From JBEBSD01 sp040394475 (GTDB taxonomy: Bacteria; Bacteroidota; Bacteroidia; Cytophagales; Spirosomataceae): a stretch of 64,000 bases of DNA. How positions within the stretch are numbered: position 1 is the first letter of the stretch; each line of letters starts with the position of its first letter. The DNA is taken from contig JBEBSD010000015.1 of the NCBI GenBank assembly GCA_040394475.1, positions 33,084-97,083 on the forward strand. Direction: 5' to 3'. The translations under genes were made by a program, and so were the position numbers. Of the stretch, positions 36,132-44,348 are shown piece by piece. The notes under the pieces were generated by a model, which worked only from the letters and a program-made list of their open reading frames with translations, was not told the origin of the DNA and did no database searches.

Positions 36132-36204
36132 ATATCCTATGGAATTAATAGGTTAACAACGCTAAATTTAAAGTATTTGTTTTGTTTCCGTAAAATTTGA
36201 CGAG

Positions 36205-37449
36205 TTAGTTTTCCAACATACAGGCTCCGACGGTCACATTCGATGTTTCATCGATCAGGATAGCGCCGCCGTTACTGCGGTTTTTCGAATACGGATCGAA
36301 GGGCACGGGTTTGGCTGTTCTCAGCACGATTTTTGCCACATCATTCAATTTCAGGCTATCCACGTCTTGTTCTTCATACGTGTTGATATCGACTTTATAA
36401 TCAATACTTCTGACAGAGCAGCGAACCCGGGAGGTCCCGTGCTGCAAGGCATATTTATTGCCGGGTTTCAACTCTTTGTGGTCGTCCATCCAGCAAATCA
36501 GGGTTTCGATATCCTGGCTTACGATCGGGAGGCTGCCGGAAGGAACAATCAGGTCGCCGCGGCTGATATCGATATCGTCGGTCAGCAAAATGGTTACGGA
36601 TTGGGGTGCAGTAGCTCCGGGAGCTTCTTTCCCGTATACCTCGATCGCGGCAATATGCGATTGCTGCCCGGAAGGCAGCACTGTAACCGCATCTCCTTTA
36701 CGGAGGGAACCGCTCTGGATGCGGCCGGCATAGCCCCGGTAATCGTGCAGTTCCGTGGTTTGCGGACGGATCACATATTGTACAGAAAAACGGGCATCGT
36801 CCGTACCGCTTCCATAATCGACAGAAACTCCTTCCAGTACCGACAAAAGGGTTTCGCCCTGGTACCAGGGCATATTTGCAGACCGGTCCACAATGTTGTC
36901 GCCGTTCAGCGCACTGACCGGGATAATGTGGAGGTCTTTAATCTGCAGTTTGTCGGCCAGCTGGCGGCAATTGCCGGCAATCTGTAAAAAAGTGTCCTCT
37001 GAATAGCCGGCCAGGTCCATTTTATTGACGGCGACGACCACGTGCGGGATTTTCAGCAGTGACGCAATCAGCGAATGCCGGCGGGTTTGCTCCACTACTC
37101 CCTGGCGGGCATCAACGAGTATGATGGCCAGGTCGGCATTGGATGCACCGGTGACCATGTTACGGGTATACTGAATATGTCCGGGTGCATCGATGCTGAT
37201 AAATTTCCGGTTTGCTGTTTGGAAATATTTATACGCTACATCAATCGTGATCCCCTGTTCCCTTTCCGAACGCAGCCCGTCGGTAAGCAGGGCCAGGTCG
37301 ATTTCGCCATCGTTACGGGTTTTGCTGGCCCGTTCGATGGCATTCATCTGATCGGCAAGTATGTTTTTGGTGTCGAAAAGCAGGCGGCCGATCAGCGTGC
37401 TTTTGCCATCATCTACAGAACCGGCCGTAATAAATCTTAATATATCCAT
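36205..37449 (-). CDS. cysN: Sulfate adenylyltransferase, GTPase subunit
   Basis: CysN is the GTP-hydrolysing partner that drives CysD to make adenylyl sulfate (APS). The 414-residue protein starts with an EF-Tu-like GTPase: P-loop GSVDDGKSTLIGRLL, switch motif DAPGHIQYTRNMVTGAS and NKMDL. Two beta-barrel domains follow. There is no C-terminal APS kinase fusion. It begins 40 bp after the cysD stop in the operon metZ-cysH-cysD-cysN-sulfite reductase. Confidence 0.96.
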   Translation of the reverse strand: MDILRFITAGSVDDGKSTLIGRLLFDTKNILADQMNAIERASKTRNDGEIDLALLTDGLRSEREQGITIDVAYKYFQTANRKFISIDAPGHIQYTRNMVTGASNADLAIILVDARQGVVEQTRRHSLIASLLKIPHVVVAVNKMDLAGYSEDTFLQIAGNCRQLADKLQIKDLHIIPVSALNGDNIVDRSANMPWYQGETLLSVLEGVSVDYGSGTDDARFSVQYVIRPQTTELHDYRGYAGRIQSGSLRKGDAVTVLPSGQQSHIAAIEVYGKEAPGATAPQSVTILLTDDIDISRGDLIVPSGSLPIVSQDIETLICWMDDHKELKPGNKYALQHGTSRVRCSVRSIDYKVDINTYEEQDVDSLKLNDVAKIVLRTAKPVPFDPYSKNRSNGGAILIDETSNVTVGACMLEN

Positions 37450-37489
37450 GGTTGACTTAAAATCGCTTTAAATAGTAATATGACACTCG

Positions 37490-38407
37490 TCAGAAATAAC
37501 CTCCTTTTTTGCGGTCTTCCATGGCCGCCTCGGTCTGTTGGTCATCAATACGTGTTTCCCCCCGTTCGCTGATGCGCGACACGGTGATTTCGGCAATGAC
37601 TTCTTCGAGCGTAGCCGCACCGGATTCTACCGCGGCAGTACAGGTCATATCGCCCACCGTCCGGAACCTGACCGTGCGTGTGGCAATCCGGTCATTTTCG
37701 TCTTTGGCAATGAAGTCAGCATTGGCCAGGAGATGCCCGTCCCGCAGGATTACTTCCCGTTCGTGGGCAAAATAGATGGGCGGGAGCGCAATGTTCTCCC
37801 GTTGGATATAAGCCCATACATCCAGTTCGGTCCAGTTGGAAATAGGAAATACCCGGACATTTTCCCCTTTATGAATTTTGCCGTTAAACAGGTTCCAGAG
37901 TTCAGGACGCTGCCGTTTGGGGTCCCATTGCCCGAATTCATCCCGGAAAGAGAAAATGCGTTCTTTGGCACGTGCTTTTTCCTCGTCCCGGCGTGCGCCG
38001 CCTATACAGGCGTCGAATTCAAACTCTTCGATGGTATCGAGCAGGGTATAGGTCTGCAGCCAGTTACGGCTCGCATTTTTCCCTTTGGGCTCCTTGAGGT
38101 TTTTGGCTTTGATGGTGTCCTCCACATAACGCACAACTAACCGTGCCCCCAGCCGTTCGGCCAGGGCATCGCGATACTGAATGGCTTCAGGGAAATTATG
38201 CCCTGTATCTACATGTACCAGCGGAAAGGGTATTTTACCCGGAGCAAACGCCTTTTGCGCCAGGTGAACCAGTGTAATAGAGTCTTTTCCCCCTGAAAAT
38301 AACAAGGCAGGGCGCTCAAACTGGCCCGCTACTTCCCTCATGATATAGATAGCTTCCGCCTCCAGATCGTCCAGATAGTTGATGTAATGATTCCTGTTTT
38401 CTGACAT
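37490..38407 (-). CDS. cysD: Sulfate adenylyltransferase, PP-loop subunit
   Basis: CysD joins sulfate and ATP to form APS. The 305-residue protein has the PP-loop LLFSGGKDSITLVHLAQKAF, the block CIGGARRDEEKARAKERIFSFRD and the C-terminal ETRIDDQQTEAAMEDRKKGGYF ending typical of the family. It lies between cysH (55 bp upstream) and cysN (40 bp downstream). Confidence 0.97.
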   Translation of the reverse strand: MSENRNHYINYLDDLEAEAIYIMREVAGQFERPALLFSGGKDSITLVHLAQKAFAPGKIPFPLVHVDTGHNFPEAIQYRDALAERLGARLVVRYVEDTIKAKNLKEPKGKNASRNWLQTYTLLDTIEEFEFDACIGGARRDEEKARAKERIFSFRDEFGQWDPKRQRPELWNLFNGKIHKGENVRVFPISNWTELDVWAYIQRENIALPPIYFAHEREVILRDGHLLANADFIAKDENDRIATRTVRFRTVGDMTCTAAVESGAATLEEVIAEITVSRISERGETRIDDQQTEAAMEDRKKGGYF

Positions 38408-38461
38408 TCTCTTCGTTCCTTCTTAACCGTTAATTATGTTTATGGGTACATTCCCGCCGGA

Positions 38462-39166
38462 TCAGCGGGCGTGCAATCCACACTCTTTTTTACTTTCATC
38501 TTCCCACCACCATCTTCCGGCGCGAAAGTCTTCGCCTTCCAGGATCGCACGGGTACAGGGAGCGCAGCCGATGCTGACGAATCCCCGGTCGTGCAGGGGG
38601 TTATAGGGGACATTATGGGTTTTGATATAGGCCTTTACCTCCTCAAAACTCCAGTGAAGCAGGGGGTGGAATTTGAAAAGCTGGTGGCTTTCATCCCATT
38701 CCAGCTGCTCCATCTGCTGCCGGTTGCCCGATTGTTCTGCCCGGATTCCGGTAACCCAGATTTTGGCTCCCTTCAATGCCCGGTTTAGCGGTACTACTTT
38801 CCGGATGTAACAGCATTCTTTCCGGTTTTCCACCGAGTCGTAAAAACTATAAGGCCCTTTGTCCGAAACCAGTTGTTCAACTGCAGTTTGTTCCGGGAAA
38901 TAGACTTTTACCGTGGTATCGTACCGGCGGTTCGTACGCTGGAGGGTTTTCAGTGTTTCTTCAAAAAGCCGGCCCGTATCCAGGGAAAAAACCTCGATGG
39001 GCAAGGCATGCTGATAGATCAGATCGGTTATCACCTGGTCCTCGTATCCCAGACTGGTCGAAAACACTACCTCTCCCGGAAACATTCCGGCCAGCACAGC
39101 CAGCGCGTCTGCTTCGGTTTTGTCCGCGATAGCGGCCTGCAAGGTGGGTAGTTGATTGGTTAACAT
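38462..39166 (-). CDS. cysH: APS (adenylylsulfate) reductase, CysH family
   Basis: This 234-residue thioredoxin-dependent reductase has the PP-loop-like STSLGYEDQVITDLI. It carries paired cysteines in NRKECCYIRKVVPL and a CxxC in IGCAPCTR, plus the catalytic ECGLH near the C-terminus. The CC...CxxC set binds [4Fe-4S] and marks enzymes that reduce APS; pure PAPS reductases lack it. The absence of an APS kinase in the operon agrees. It sits 15 bp behind metZ. Confidence 0.95.
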   Translation of the reverse strand: MLTNQLPTLQAAIADKTEADALAVLAGMFPGEVVFSTSLGYEDQVITDLIYQHALPIEVFSLDTGRLFEETLKTLQRTNRRYDTTVKVYFPEQTAVEQLVSDKGPYSFYDSVENRKECCYIRKVVPLNRALKGAKIWVTGIRAEQSGNRQQMEQLEWDESHQLFKFHPLLHWSFEEVKAYIKTHNVPYNPLHDRGFVSIGCAPCTRAILEGEDFRAGRWWWEDESKKECGLHAR

Positions 39167-39180
39167 ATCGGTACTTTTTA

Positions 39181-40416
39181 TTATTTCACCAACGTCATAA
39201 CGGCAGTTGATGCTACGGCTGCTGTTTCGAAATCTTCAATCAGGTCTTCGATCGCTTCCAGTCCGACTGAAACCCGGAGAAGACCGTCGCTGATACCCAA
39301 TGAGGTCCGCTCCCCGGCCGAGAGCTTGGAATGGGTAGTCGTTGCCGGATTGGTGACGATAGTCCGGGTGTCTCCCAGGTTGGAAGACAGGGACACGATT
39401 TTCAGCGTTTTCATAAAAGCGCTGACCCTTTCGAAACCACCTTCCAGCTCAAGTGTAAGAATAGCGCCTCCTGCTTTCATCTGGCGCAATGCCAGATCAT
39501 ACTGCGGGTGGGAGGGCAGAAACGGATAATTAACGCTTTTTACATCAGGATGGGCCTCCAGCGCCTGGGCCAGCTGCAGGGCATTCCGGCAGTGACGCTC
39601 CATCCGGATGTCAAGGGTCTCCAGGCTTTTGGTCAGAACCCAGGCATTAAATGGTGACATGGAAGGTCCTGTTTGCCGGCAGAAAAAACGCACGGGTCGG
39701 ATGATCTCCGCACTTCCTACAATTACACCTCCCAGGACACGCCCCTGACCTTCCATGAACTTGGTGGCTGAATGCACAACCAGGTCCGCCCCGAAATCTA
39801 CCGGGTTCTGGAGGGCCGGCGTCGCAAAGCAATTGTCGACATTGAAAAGCAGCCCGTGCTTTTTACAAAGCTTTCCGATCATTTCCATATCCACTAACTC
39901 CAAACCCGGATTAGACGGCGTTTCGAGGTAGATCATCCGGGTATTGGGTTGGATCGCAGCTTCCCACTCGGCCTGGCCGGCGTTGGCATCCAGATAGGTA
40001 TGGGTGATACCCCATTTACTGAGAATCTGCGTGATAATCTGGTGGGCCGACCCAAACAACGCCCTGCACGAGAGCAAGTGGTCGCCAGTTTGTAAAAAAG
40101 AAGCGAAGCTGGCGAATACAGCTGCCATGCCGGTAGCTGTGGCCACCCCGCTTTCATACCCCTCCAGGATACAAACCCGGTCTACAAATTCCTGAACGGT
40201 CGGATTGGAAAACCGGCTGTATAAATTTCCACTTTCCGTTTCGTCAAACAGCGCTCGTCCCTGCTCCGCAGAATCGAAGGTGAAACTGCTGGTAAGAAAC
40301 AACGGGGTCGAATGCTCCTTATGAGCGGTCTGAGTGGTTTGCGTGCGGATGAGTCTGGTTTGCTTTTTCACGCTGCAATCGATTTGTTCATATTTCCGGA
40401 TACAATTAACTTTCAT
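39181..40416 (-). CDS. metZ: O-succinylhomoserine sulfhydrylase / trans-sulfuration family PLP enzyme
   Basis: The 411-residue enzyme belongs to the Cys/Met metabolism PLP family. It has STPLFLTSSFTFDSAEQGRALF, YSRFSNPTVQEFVDRVC, YLETPSNPGLELVDM and the PLP-lysine motif VVHSATKFMEGQGRVLGG. First gene of the sulfate-assimilation run, it most likely fixes the sulfide produced downstream into homocysteine, which is the MetZ reaction. Cystathionine gamma-synthase activity is the main alternative, since sequence alone separates them poorly. A promoter and an inverted repeat lie upstream. Confidence 0.85.
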   Translation of the reverse strand: MKVNCIRKYEQIDCSVKKQTRLIRTQTTQTAHKEHSTPLFLTSSFTFDSAEQGRALFDETESGNLYSRFSNPTVQEFVDRVCILEGYESGVATATGMAAVFASFASFLQTGDHLLSCRALFGSAHQIITQILSKWGITHTYLDANAGQAEWEAAIQPNTRMIYLETPSNPGLELVDMEMIGKLCKKHGLLFNVDNCFATPALQNPVDFGADLVVHSATKFMEGQGRVLGGVIVGSAEIIRPVRFFCRQTGPSMSPFNAWVLTKSLETLDIRMERHCRNALQLAQALEAHPDVKSVNYPFLPSHPQYDLALRQMKAGGAILTLELEGGFERVSAFMKTLKIVSLSSNLGDTRTIVTNPATTTHSKLSAGERTSLGISDGLLRVSVGLEAIEDLIEDFETAAVASTAVMTLVK

Positions 40417-40470
40417 TCAAAACACTTATTTGCCGCTATTAAGTTCGGAAATAAGTAGTTATATGCACTA

Positions 40471-40487
40471 AGTCTAGTTAGTAGACT
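40471..40487. promoter_or_regulatory. Inverted repeat in the metZ leader, candidate operator
   Basis: AGTCTA and TAGACT are perfect 6-bp arms around five bases, and a further GTAGACT half-site follows at 40494-40500. The site lies about 40-55 nt inside the predicted metZ transcript. No SAM riboswitch signature was found in the leader. Confidence 0.5.
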
Positions 40488-40533
40488 AAAATTGTAGACT
40501 ATATGCCTAATAACCAGCTCAGTACATTGGTTG

Positions 40534-40564
40534 CAAAGTTAAATTAAAATTATAAGGTTTTCAA
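40534..40564 (-). promoter_or_regulatory. Promoter of the metZ-cys operon
   Basis: Minus strand: TTG (40562-40564), 20 bp, then TAACTTTG (40534-40541). This is the most complete Bacteroidota-type -33/-7 pair seen in the window and would give a leader of about 110 nt before metZ. Confidence 0.65.
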
Positions 40565-40565
40565 G

Positions 40566-40933
40566 ATTTTTGGCTAAAAAGCCTTACGGAAAGAAAGCGG
40601 AATGCACCGCGGATTTTTTAGGAAGCAGAAGTGTCAGTAGGATAAAAATAGGTAAATTTAGTAGGTTTCAAGGCTCCTGCCACAGAGCTTGCGGGAATGA
40701 AGAAGGTAGGAGTTTGCTGGAAAGCTTGCAATTGCGTAACTTCGCTTTATTGCACAAATTAAAGTTGAAATAATAATAGGCGGATGTTTGTGTGAGCAGT
40801 CGGCTATCAGCTATCGGCTATCGGTTATCGGCTATCGGCTATCAGCTATCGGCTTTCGGTTGTCGGATGGGATGCGGTTGGTCGGATGGCGTTTGTTTGT
40901 ACACAAATTAACTGGTTTTAAATTTGATACTCG
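40566..40933. other. Intergenic region before the second thiolase
   Basis: This stretch contains no supportable gene. A 67-codon frame at 40570-40773 has no family similarity and no start context. The right part is occupied by a 7-bp satellite. Confidence 0.45.
40801..40865. repeat. 7-bp satellite (CTATCGG / CTATCAG)
   Basis: About nine near-perfect copies of a 7-bp word in head-to-tail order, ending about 70 bp before the thiolase start. Similar CAGCTATCAGC words occur inside the duplicated blocks at 12.1 and 33.7 kb. Confidence 0.85.
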
Positions 40934-42115
40934 ATGGAGGAGGTTTTTATTGTTTCGGCGGTTCGTACGCCGATTGGCAGCCTGGGAGGTGTGCTGGCGT
41001 CTGTTGACGCTACTGCCCTGGGGGCGCAGGCGATCCGGGGGGCGGTGCGGAATGCGGGCGTGGACCCGGCGCTTATAGAGGAGGCCTATATGGGGAACGT
41101 CGTTTCGGCTAATCTGGGGCAGGCGCCGGCCAGACAGGCGGTTCGTTTTGCCGGATTACCGGAGCATGTGACCTGTACGACAGTCAATAAAGTTTGTGCT
41201 TCCGGGTTGAAGGCGGCCGCACTGGCCGCGCAGTCGATCCGCCTGGGAGAGGCCGGTATCGTGGTTGCCGGCGGAATGGAAAGTATGTCGAATATTCCCT
41301 ATTACCTCCCCAAAGCCCGCTTCGGTTATGGTTACGGCCATGGAGCCCTGCTGGATGGGCTGGCCCGTGACGGCCTGCTGGATGTGTATGATAACCAGGC
41401 GATGGGAGTGTTTGGGGATAAGACGGCTCTGCGTTATGGTATTACACGTGAGCAACAGGATAATTATGCCGTAAGCTCCTACCGGCGCAGCGCCGGGGCT
41501 GCGGCTGAGGGTCGGTTTCAGGACGAAATTGTTCCGGTTGAAATCGTCCGGAAAGGGCAGCCTGTAGCAGTTGCTGAAGATGAGGAATTCAAAAAGGTAA
41601 TGTTTGATAAAATTCCGCTGCTGAAGCCTGCGTTTGGTCCGGCCGGGACCGTGACGGCTGCCAGTGCATCGACCATCAGCGACGGCGCATCGGCCCTGGT
41701 GCTGATGAGCGGTGCGCAACTGCGGGCTGCCGGCGCGAAACCGCTGGCCCGTGTCGTTGCTGCTGCGGATGCGGAACAGGCGCCTGAATGGTTTACAACA
41801 ACCCCTGTTGCGGCTACCCGGAAAGTGCTGGAGAAAGCAGGTCTGAACCTGTCGGATATTGACTATTTTGAAGTGAATGAGGCATTCGCAGTAGTGGCGC
41901 TTGCCTACCTGCAGCTTTTGGAGCTGTCGCCCGAAAAGGTCAATGTAAATGGGGGTGCTGTTTCGCTGGGGCATCCGCTGGGCGCGTCAGGAGCCCGTAT
42001 TCTGACGACTTTGGTGCACGTATTGCGTCAGCGAAAAGGAAGGTATGGTATTGCGGCAATCTGTAACGGCGGGGGTGGAGCAACTGCCATGCTGATCGAA
42101 AATACGTTTAACTAA
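40934..42115 (+). CDS. Acetyl-CoA C-acetyltransferase (thiolase)
   Basis: A 393-residue thiolase. Cys88 in NKVCASGLKA is the acyl acceptor, the catalytic histidine is in NGGAVSLGHPLGASGAR, and the second cysteine is in CNGGGGATAM. The C-terminal signature and the YYLPKARFGYGYGHG stretch fit the biosynthetic/acetoacetyl-CoA group, unlike the FadA-like thiolase at 24-25 kb. A satellite lies upstream and a strong terminator follows at once. Confidence 0.94.
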   Translation: MEEVFIVSAVRTPIGSLGGVLASVDATALGAQAIRGAVRNAGVDPALIEEAYMGNVVSANLGQAPARQAVRFAGLPEHVTCTTVNKVCASGLKAAALAAQSIRLGEAGIVVAGGMESMSNIPYYLPKARFGYGYGHGALLDGLARDGLLDVYDNQAMGVFGDKTALRYGITREQQDNYAVSSYRRSAGAAAEGRFQDEIVPVEIVRKGQPVAVAEDEEFKKVMFDKIPLLKPAFGPAGTVTAASASTISDGASALVLMSGAQLRAAGAKPLARVVAAADAEQAPEWFTTTPVAATRKVLEKAGLNLSDIDYFEVNEAFAVVALAYLQLLELSPEKVNVNGGAVSLGHPLGASGARILTTLVHVLRQRKGRYGIAAICNGGGGATAMLIENTFN

Positions 42116-42116
42116 A

Positions 42117-42145
42117 AAGGGGGCCGCTTTTCAGACGGCCCCCTT
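42117..42145. terminator. Bidirectional intrinsic terminator
   Basis: AAGGGGGCCG and CGGCCCCCTT form a perfect 10-bp stem between the converging thiolase gene and the small secreted-protein gene. The T-run is short on both sides. Confidence 0.75.
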
Positions 42146-42165
42146 CCACATATTATAGTACGTAA

Positions 42166-42573
42166 TCAATCAACCTGGATTTCCTCTGCACTTTCCGGCA
42201 ACGTCGAAGCAATCCCCGAGGCAGCGTTTAAAGGTTTTCTGACTGCCTGCGTTTTGTAATTCCGCTGCGAAAGCAGGGGATTTACTGTTATCGTTTCATT
42301 CAACACAGGTTTTCCGGCGGTCAGAGTGGCATACTTGGGGGCGTATTTCGGTGTATTCGAAACATGCCTGTTCGCCCGTACCGAGGAAACGGCTGTTACG
42401 GTGTTACTGGTATAGACCGGCGTACTCTTGGGGTACGTAGCTTTTTTAGCTTTATTGGGGTGTTTATAGTTGTGGACGGAATGCCCCTGATCTACACGGC
42501 TTTGCGCCACCGCTGTGAAACCAGCCAGGGTCAAAGCCAATGCGGCGCCTATTATTTTCTTTAAATTTTTCAT
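42166..42573 (-). CDS. Small secreted protein of unknown function
   Basis: I do not recognise this protein. The ATG at 42573 gives 135 residues with a clear signal peptide (MKNLKKIIGAALALTLAGFTAVAQ); the longer frame to 42720 adds a run without start context. The mature part is basic, rich in Lys, Asn, Thr and Tyr, has no cysteine, and looks extended or disordered (KHPNKAKKATYPKSTPVYTS). The end, PESAEEIQVD, is acidic. It stands alone. Confidence 0.6.
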   Translation of the reverse strand: MKNLKKIIGAALALTLAGFTAVAQSRVDQGHSVHNYKHPNKAKKATYPKSTPVYTSNTVTAVSSVRANRHVSNTPKYAPKYATLTAGKPVLNETITVNPLLSQRNYKTQAVRKPLNAASGIASTLPESAEEIQVD

Positions 42574-42880
42574 GCTTATTCCATTAGATTGTGAATGATT
42601 TGTCTTCCTACTACTAAGAGGACAAATCAAAAATAAGCATTGGCTGTTTAATGTAGAAATAATGGAGTTTACTGCTTTTTTTGCCGAATAAGGATGGTTT
42701 TTGAGGGTGTTTTTTAACAAATAGTGTAAAAAACAATAAAAATAGGGGTGTTTTGGAGGGTGTTTGCTGATATTTTAATGTTTTTTGAAGAAAATGGGAT
42801 CTGCAAGGCGGTGATCAAGGAAGATGAAAAAAAATGATTTATTGTAAGGTGAAATGCTTATAATATCTTTAAGAGTCTGA
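42574..42880. other. AT-rich intergenic region
   Basis: Upstream region of the secreted protein. I see no supportable gene here; T-rich and A-rich runs dominate. Confidence 0.4.
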
Positions 42881-43090
42881 TTTTTAAGGTATTATGGGTT
42901 TGGTCGTTTTGGCCGTTTCTTTAAACTTTTAGGCAATCCTGTAATTGAAGCCGTTGTAAATGTCGCAGCGCGTAGCAAAGCCGGACCGGGCCTTGCGCCA
43001 GGTATCGGGGACGGGAATGCCGCAGGAAACAACCGGACAGCCGATGAGGTGCAGAAAAGAAAGGGGCTGATCAATTGTTTAAATGAGTGA
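42881..43090 (+). pseudogene. Coding-like remnant upstream of the LytTR regulator, possibly a sensor kinase end
   Basis: A frame of 69 sense codons runs from just after a TGA (42878) to a TGA at 43088 with no ATG, GTG or TTG start. Its composition is richer in G and C than the flanks. The segment AGPGLAPGIGDGNAAGNN faintly resembles the glycine-rich G2 region of LytS-type kinases (GPGL...GNGLGLSNT). The stop lies 17 bp before the LytTR start. Kinase identity is a guess from position and this one motif. Confidence 0.3.
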
Positions 43091-43106
43091 TATAAAGAAA
43101 TAATTG

Positions 43107-43880
43107 GTGATTAACGTATTGGTAATTGAGGATGAGCTTCCTGTCGCGCTGGATTTAAAGGAGATGGCCGAGCAGGTATGGAAGGATATAAAAGTGGTAG
43201 GGATCGTTAAATCGTACCGGGAAGGTATGCAATGGTTTGCAGGAAATCCGATGCCGGATATGATCCTTTCGGACATTGAGCTCCGGGACGGCTTAAGCTT
43301 CGATTTATTCCGGGAAATCCCGAAGTTGCCGCCGGTTATTTTTTGTACGGCGTTCAATAAATATGCGCTGCAAGCTTTTGAGGCCAATGGGATCGATTAT
43401 TTACTGAAACCTATTGAGAAGGAACGACTGGTTAAAAGTTTCGAAAAACTTCGGCAGCTGCGGGGATTCCCGGACCGCGGGGAGTCGGACTACCAGGCCA
43501 GGTTTGGTGCGATGTTGAGTCAGCTGGAATCGGGAAAGGCCCGCAGTGCTATTATGGTCTATCGAAAAGACAAGATTATTCCCATCAAGGTTGCCGATAT
43601 TGCCTTTATCCATACCGAAAATACGATCACCTATATCTGTACCGATACCCAGCGCTATGCAACCGGCAGGACGCTTGACTCCCTGGTAGCGGAATTGCCT
43701 CCGGAATCTTTCTTCCGGGCGAACCGGCAATTTATCGTTTCCCGGCGGGTAGTATTGCATATTGCCCAGTCGGAAGGACGTAAACTTCAGGTAAACCTTA
43801 TTCTGACGACACCGGTTCCGGTGTTGATCAGCAAAGAAAAAGGAACGGCTTTTCTCAAATGGATGAGGGCGGAACCGTAA
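43107..43880 (+). CDS. LytTR family response regulator
   Basis: A DNA-binding response regulator of 257 residues from a GTG start at 43107, which places the start right before the first receiver strand (INVLVIEDE). An in-frame TTG at 43104 is the alternative; an in-frame ATG at 43083 is cut off by a TAA. The receiver has the acidic pair in IEDE, the phosphoacceptor Asp in ILSDIEL, and the lysine in YLLKPIEK. Residues about 140-255 are the LytTR domain (VADIAFIHTENTITYICT, FFRANRQFIVS). No intact sensor kinase is adjacent. Confidence 0.9.
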   Translation: MINVLVIEDELPVALDLKEMAEQVWKDIKVVGIVKSYREGMQWFAGNPMPDMILSDIELRDGLSFDLFREIPKLPPVIFCTAFNKYALQAFEANGIDYLLKPIEKERLVKSFEKLRQLRGFPDRGESDYQARFGAMLSQLESGKARSAIMVYRKDKIIPIKVADIAFIHTENTITYICTDTQRYATGRTLDSLVAELPPESFFRANRQFIVSRRVVLHIAQSEGRKLQVNLILTTPVPVLISKEKGTAFLKWMRAEP

Positions 43881-44192
43881 ACCGGAGAGAGCCGAAACCG
43901 CGCAGTATGCCAGCTTCGGATTGCATTTTGGCAGCTTCACGACGGAAATTAAGCCCGGTCCTCTTGTCCCGAATTATGTTTGTAACGACAACGCAGGATT
44001 ATGCGAAGAAGGTCTCCGGCAAATAGCTGTATGACCAGCGTATAACTTCCTGGTCAAATCCCTTTCGTGCTTTCCGCTGACCGGCAGATGACGCCGGGAC
44101 TCATTTCAGCGGAAGGTTATGTGACCCCTCTTCGTTAATGTAAGCCATGAGCAGCGCCATTGCATGGAATAGGCTGCTTCAGGCACTGACCA
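43881..44192. other. Intergenic region after the LytTR gene
   Basis: No supportable open frame, RNA gene or family similarity. The sequence ends in the hairpin cluster at 44193-44247. Confidence 0.4.
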
Positions 44193-44218
44193 CCCCGGAT
44201 TGAAATATCCGGGGTTTT
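44193..44218 (+). terminator. Terminator-like hairpin 1
   Basis: CCCCGGAT and ATCCGGGG form a perfect 8-bp stem followed by TTTT. It lies about 310 bp after the LytTR stop, so it may end that transcript. Confidence 0.5.
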
Positions 44219-44224
44219 ACTACC

Positions 44225-44251
44225 ATGGTCTGTGTCCCACAGACCATTTTG
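44225..44251 (+). terminator. Terminator-like hairpin 2
   Basis: ATGGTCTGTG and CACAGACCAT form a perfect 10-bp stem with a 3-nt loop and TTTT after it, only 6 bp beyond hairpin 1. Confidence 0.5.
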
Positions 44252-44284
44252 GGGACCAGGCGGAGACGGATCCCCAAGAGACGG

Positions 44285-44304
44285 ATCCCGAAAGGGATGA
44301 AAGG
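44285..44304. repeat. REP-like dispersed palindrome, copy 1
   Basis: ATCCCGAAAGGGATGAAAGG contains a small hairpin (ATCCC/GGGAT). The reverse complement, with one base missing, occurs at 53611-53629. A direct repeat of GAGACGGATCCC precedes it. Confidence 0.55.
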
Positions 44305-44348
44305 GTATATGCTGCGCTCCTCCACAGGAAATGTACCTGACTCCTTAA

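Noticed and set aside
40417..40533. SAM riboswitch before metZ
   Set aside because: The conserved SAM-I and SAM-II core words are absent; only an inverted repeat is seen.
40570..40773. 67-codon frame before the second thiolase
   Set aside because: No similarity, no ribosome site, next to a satellite.
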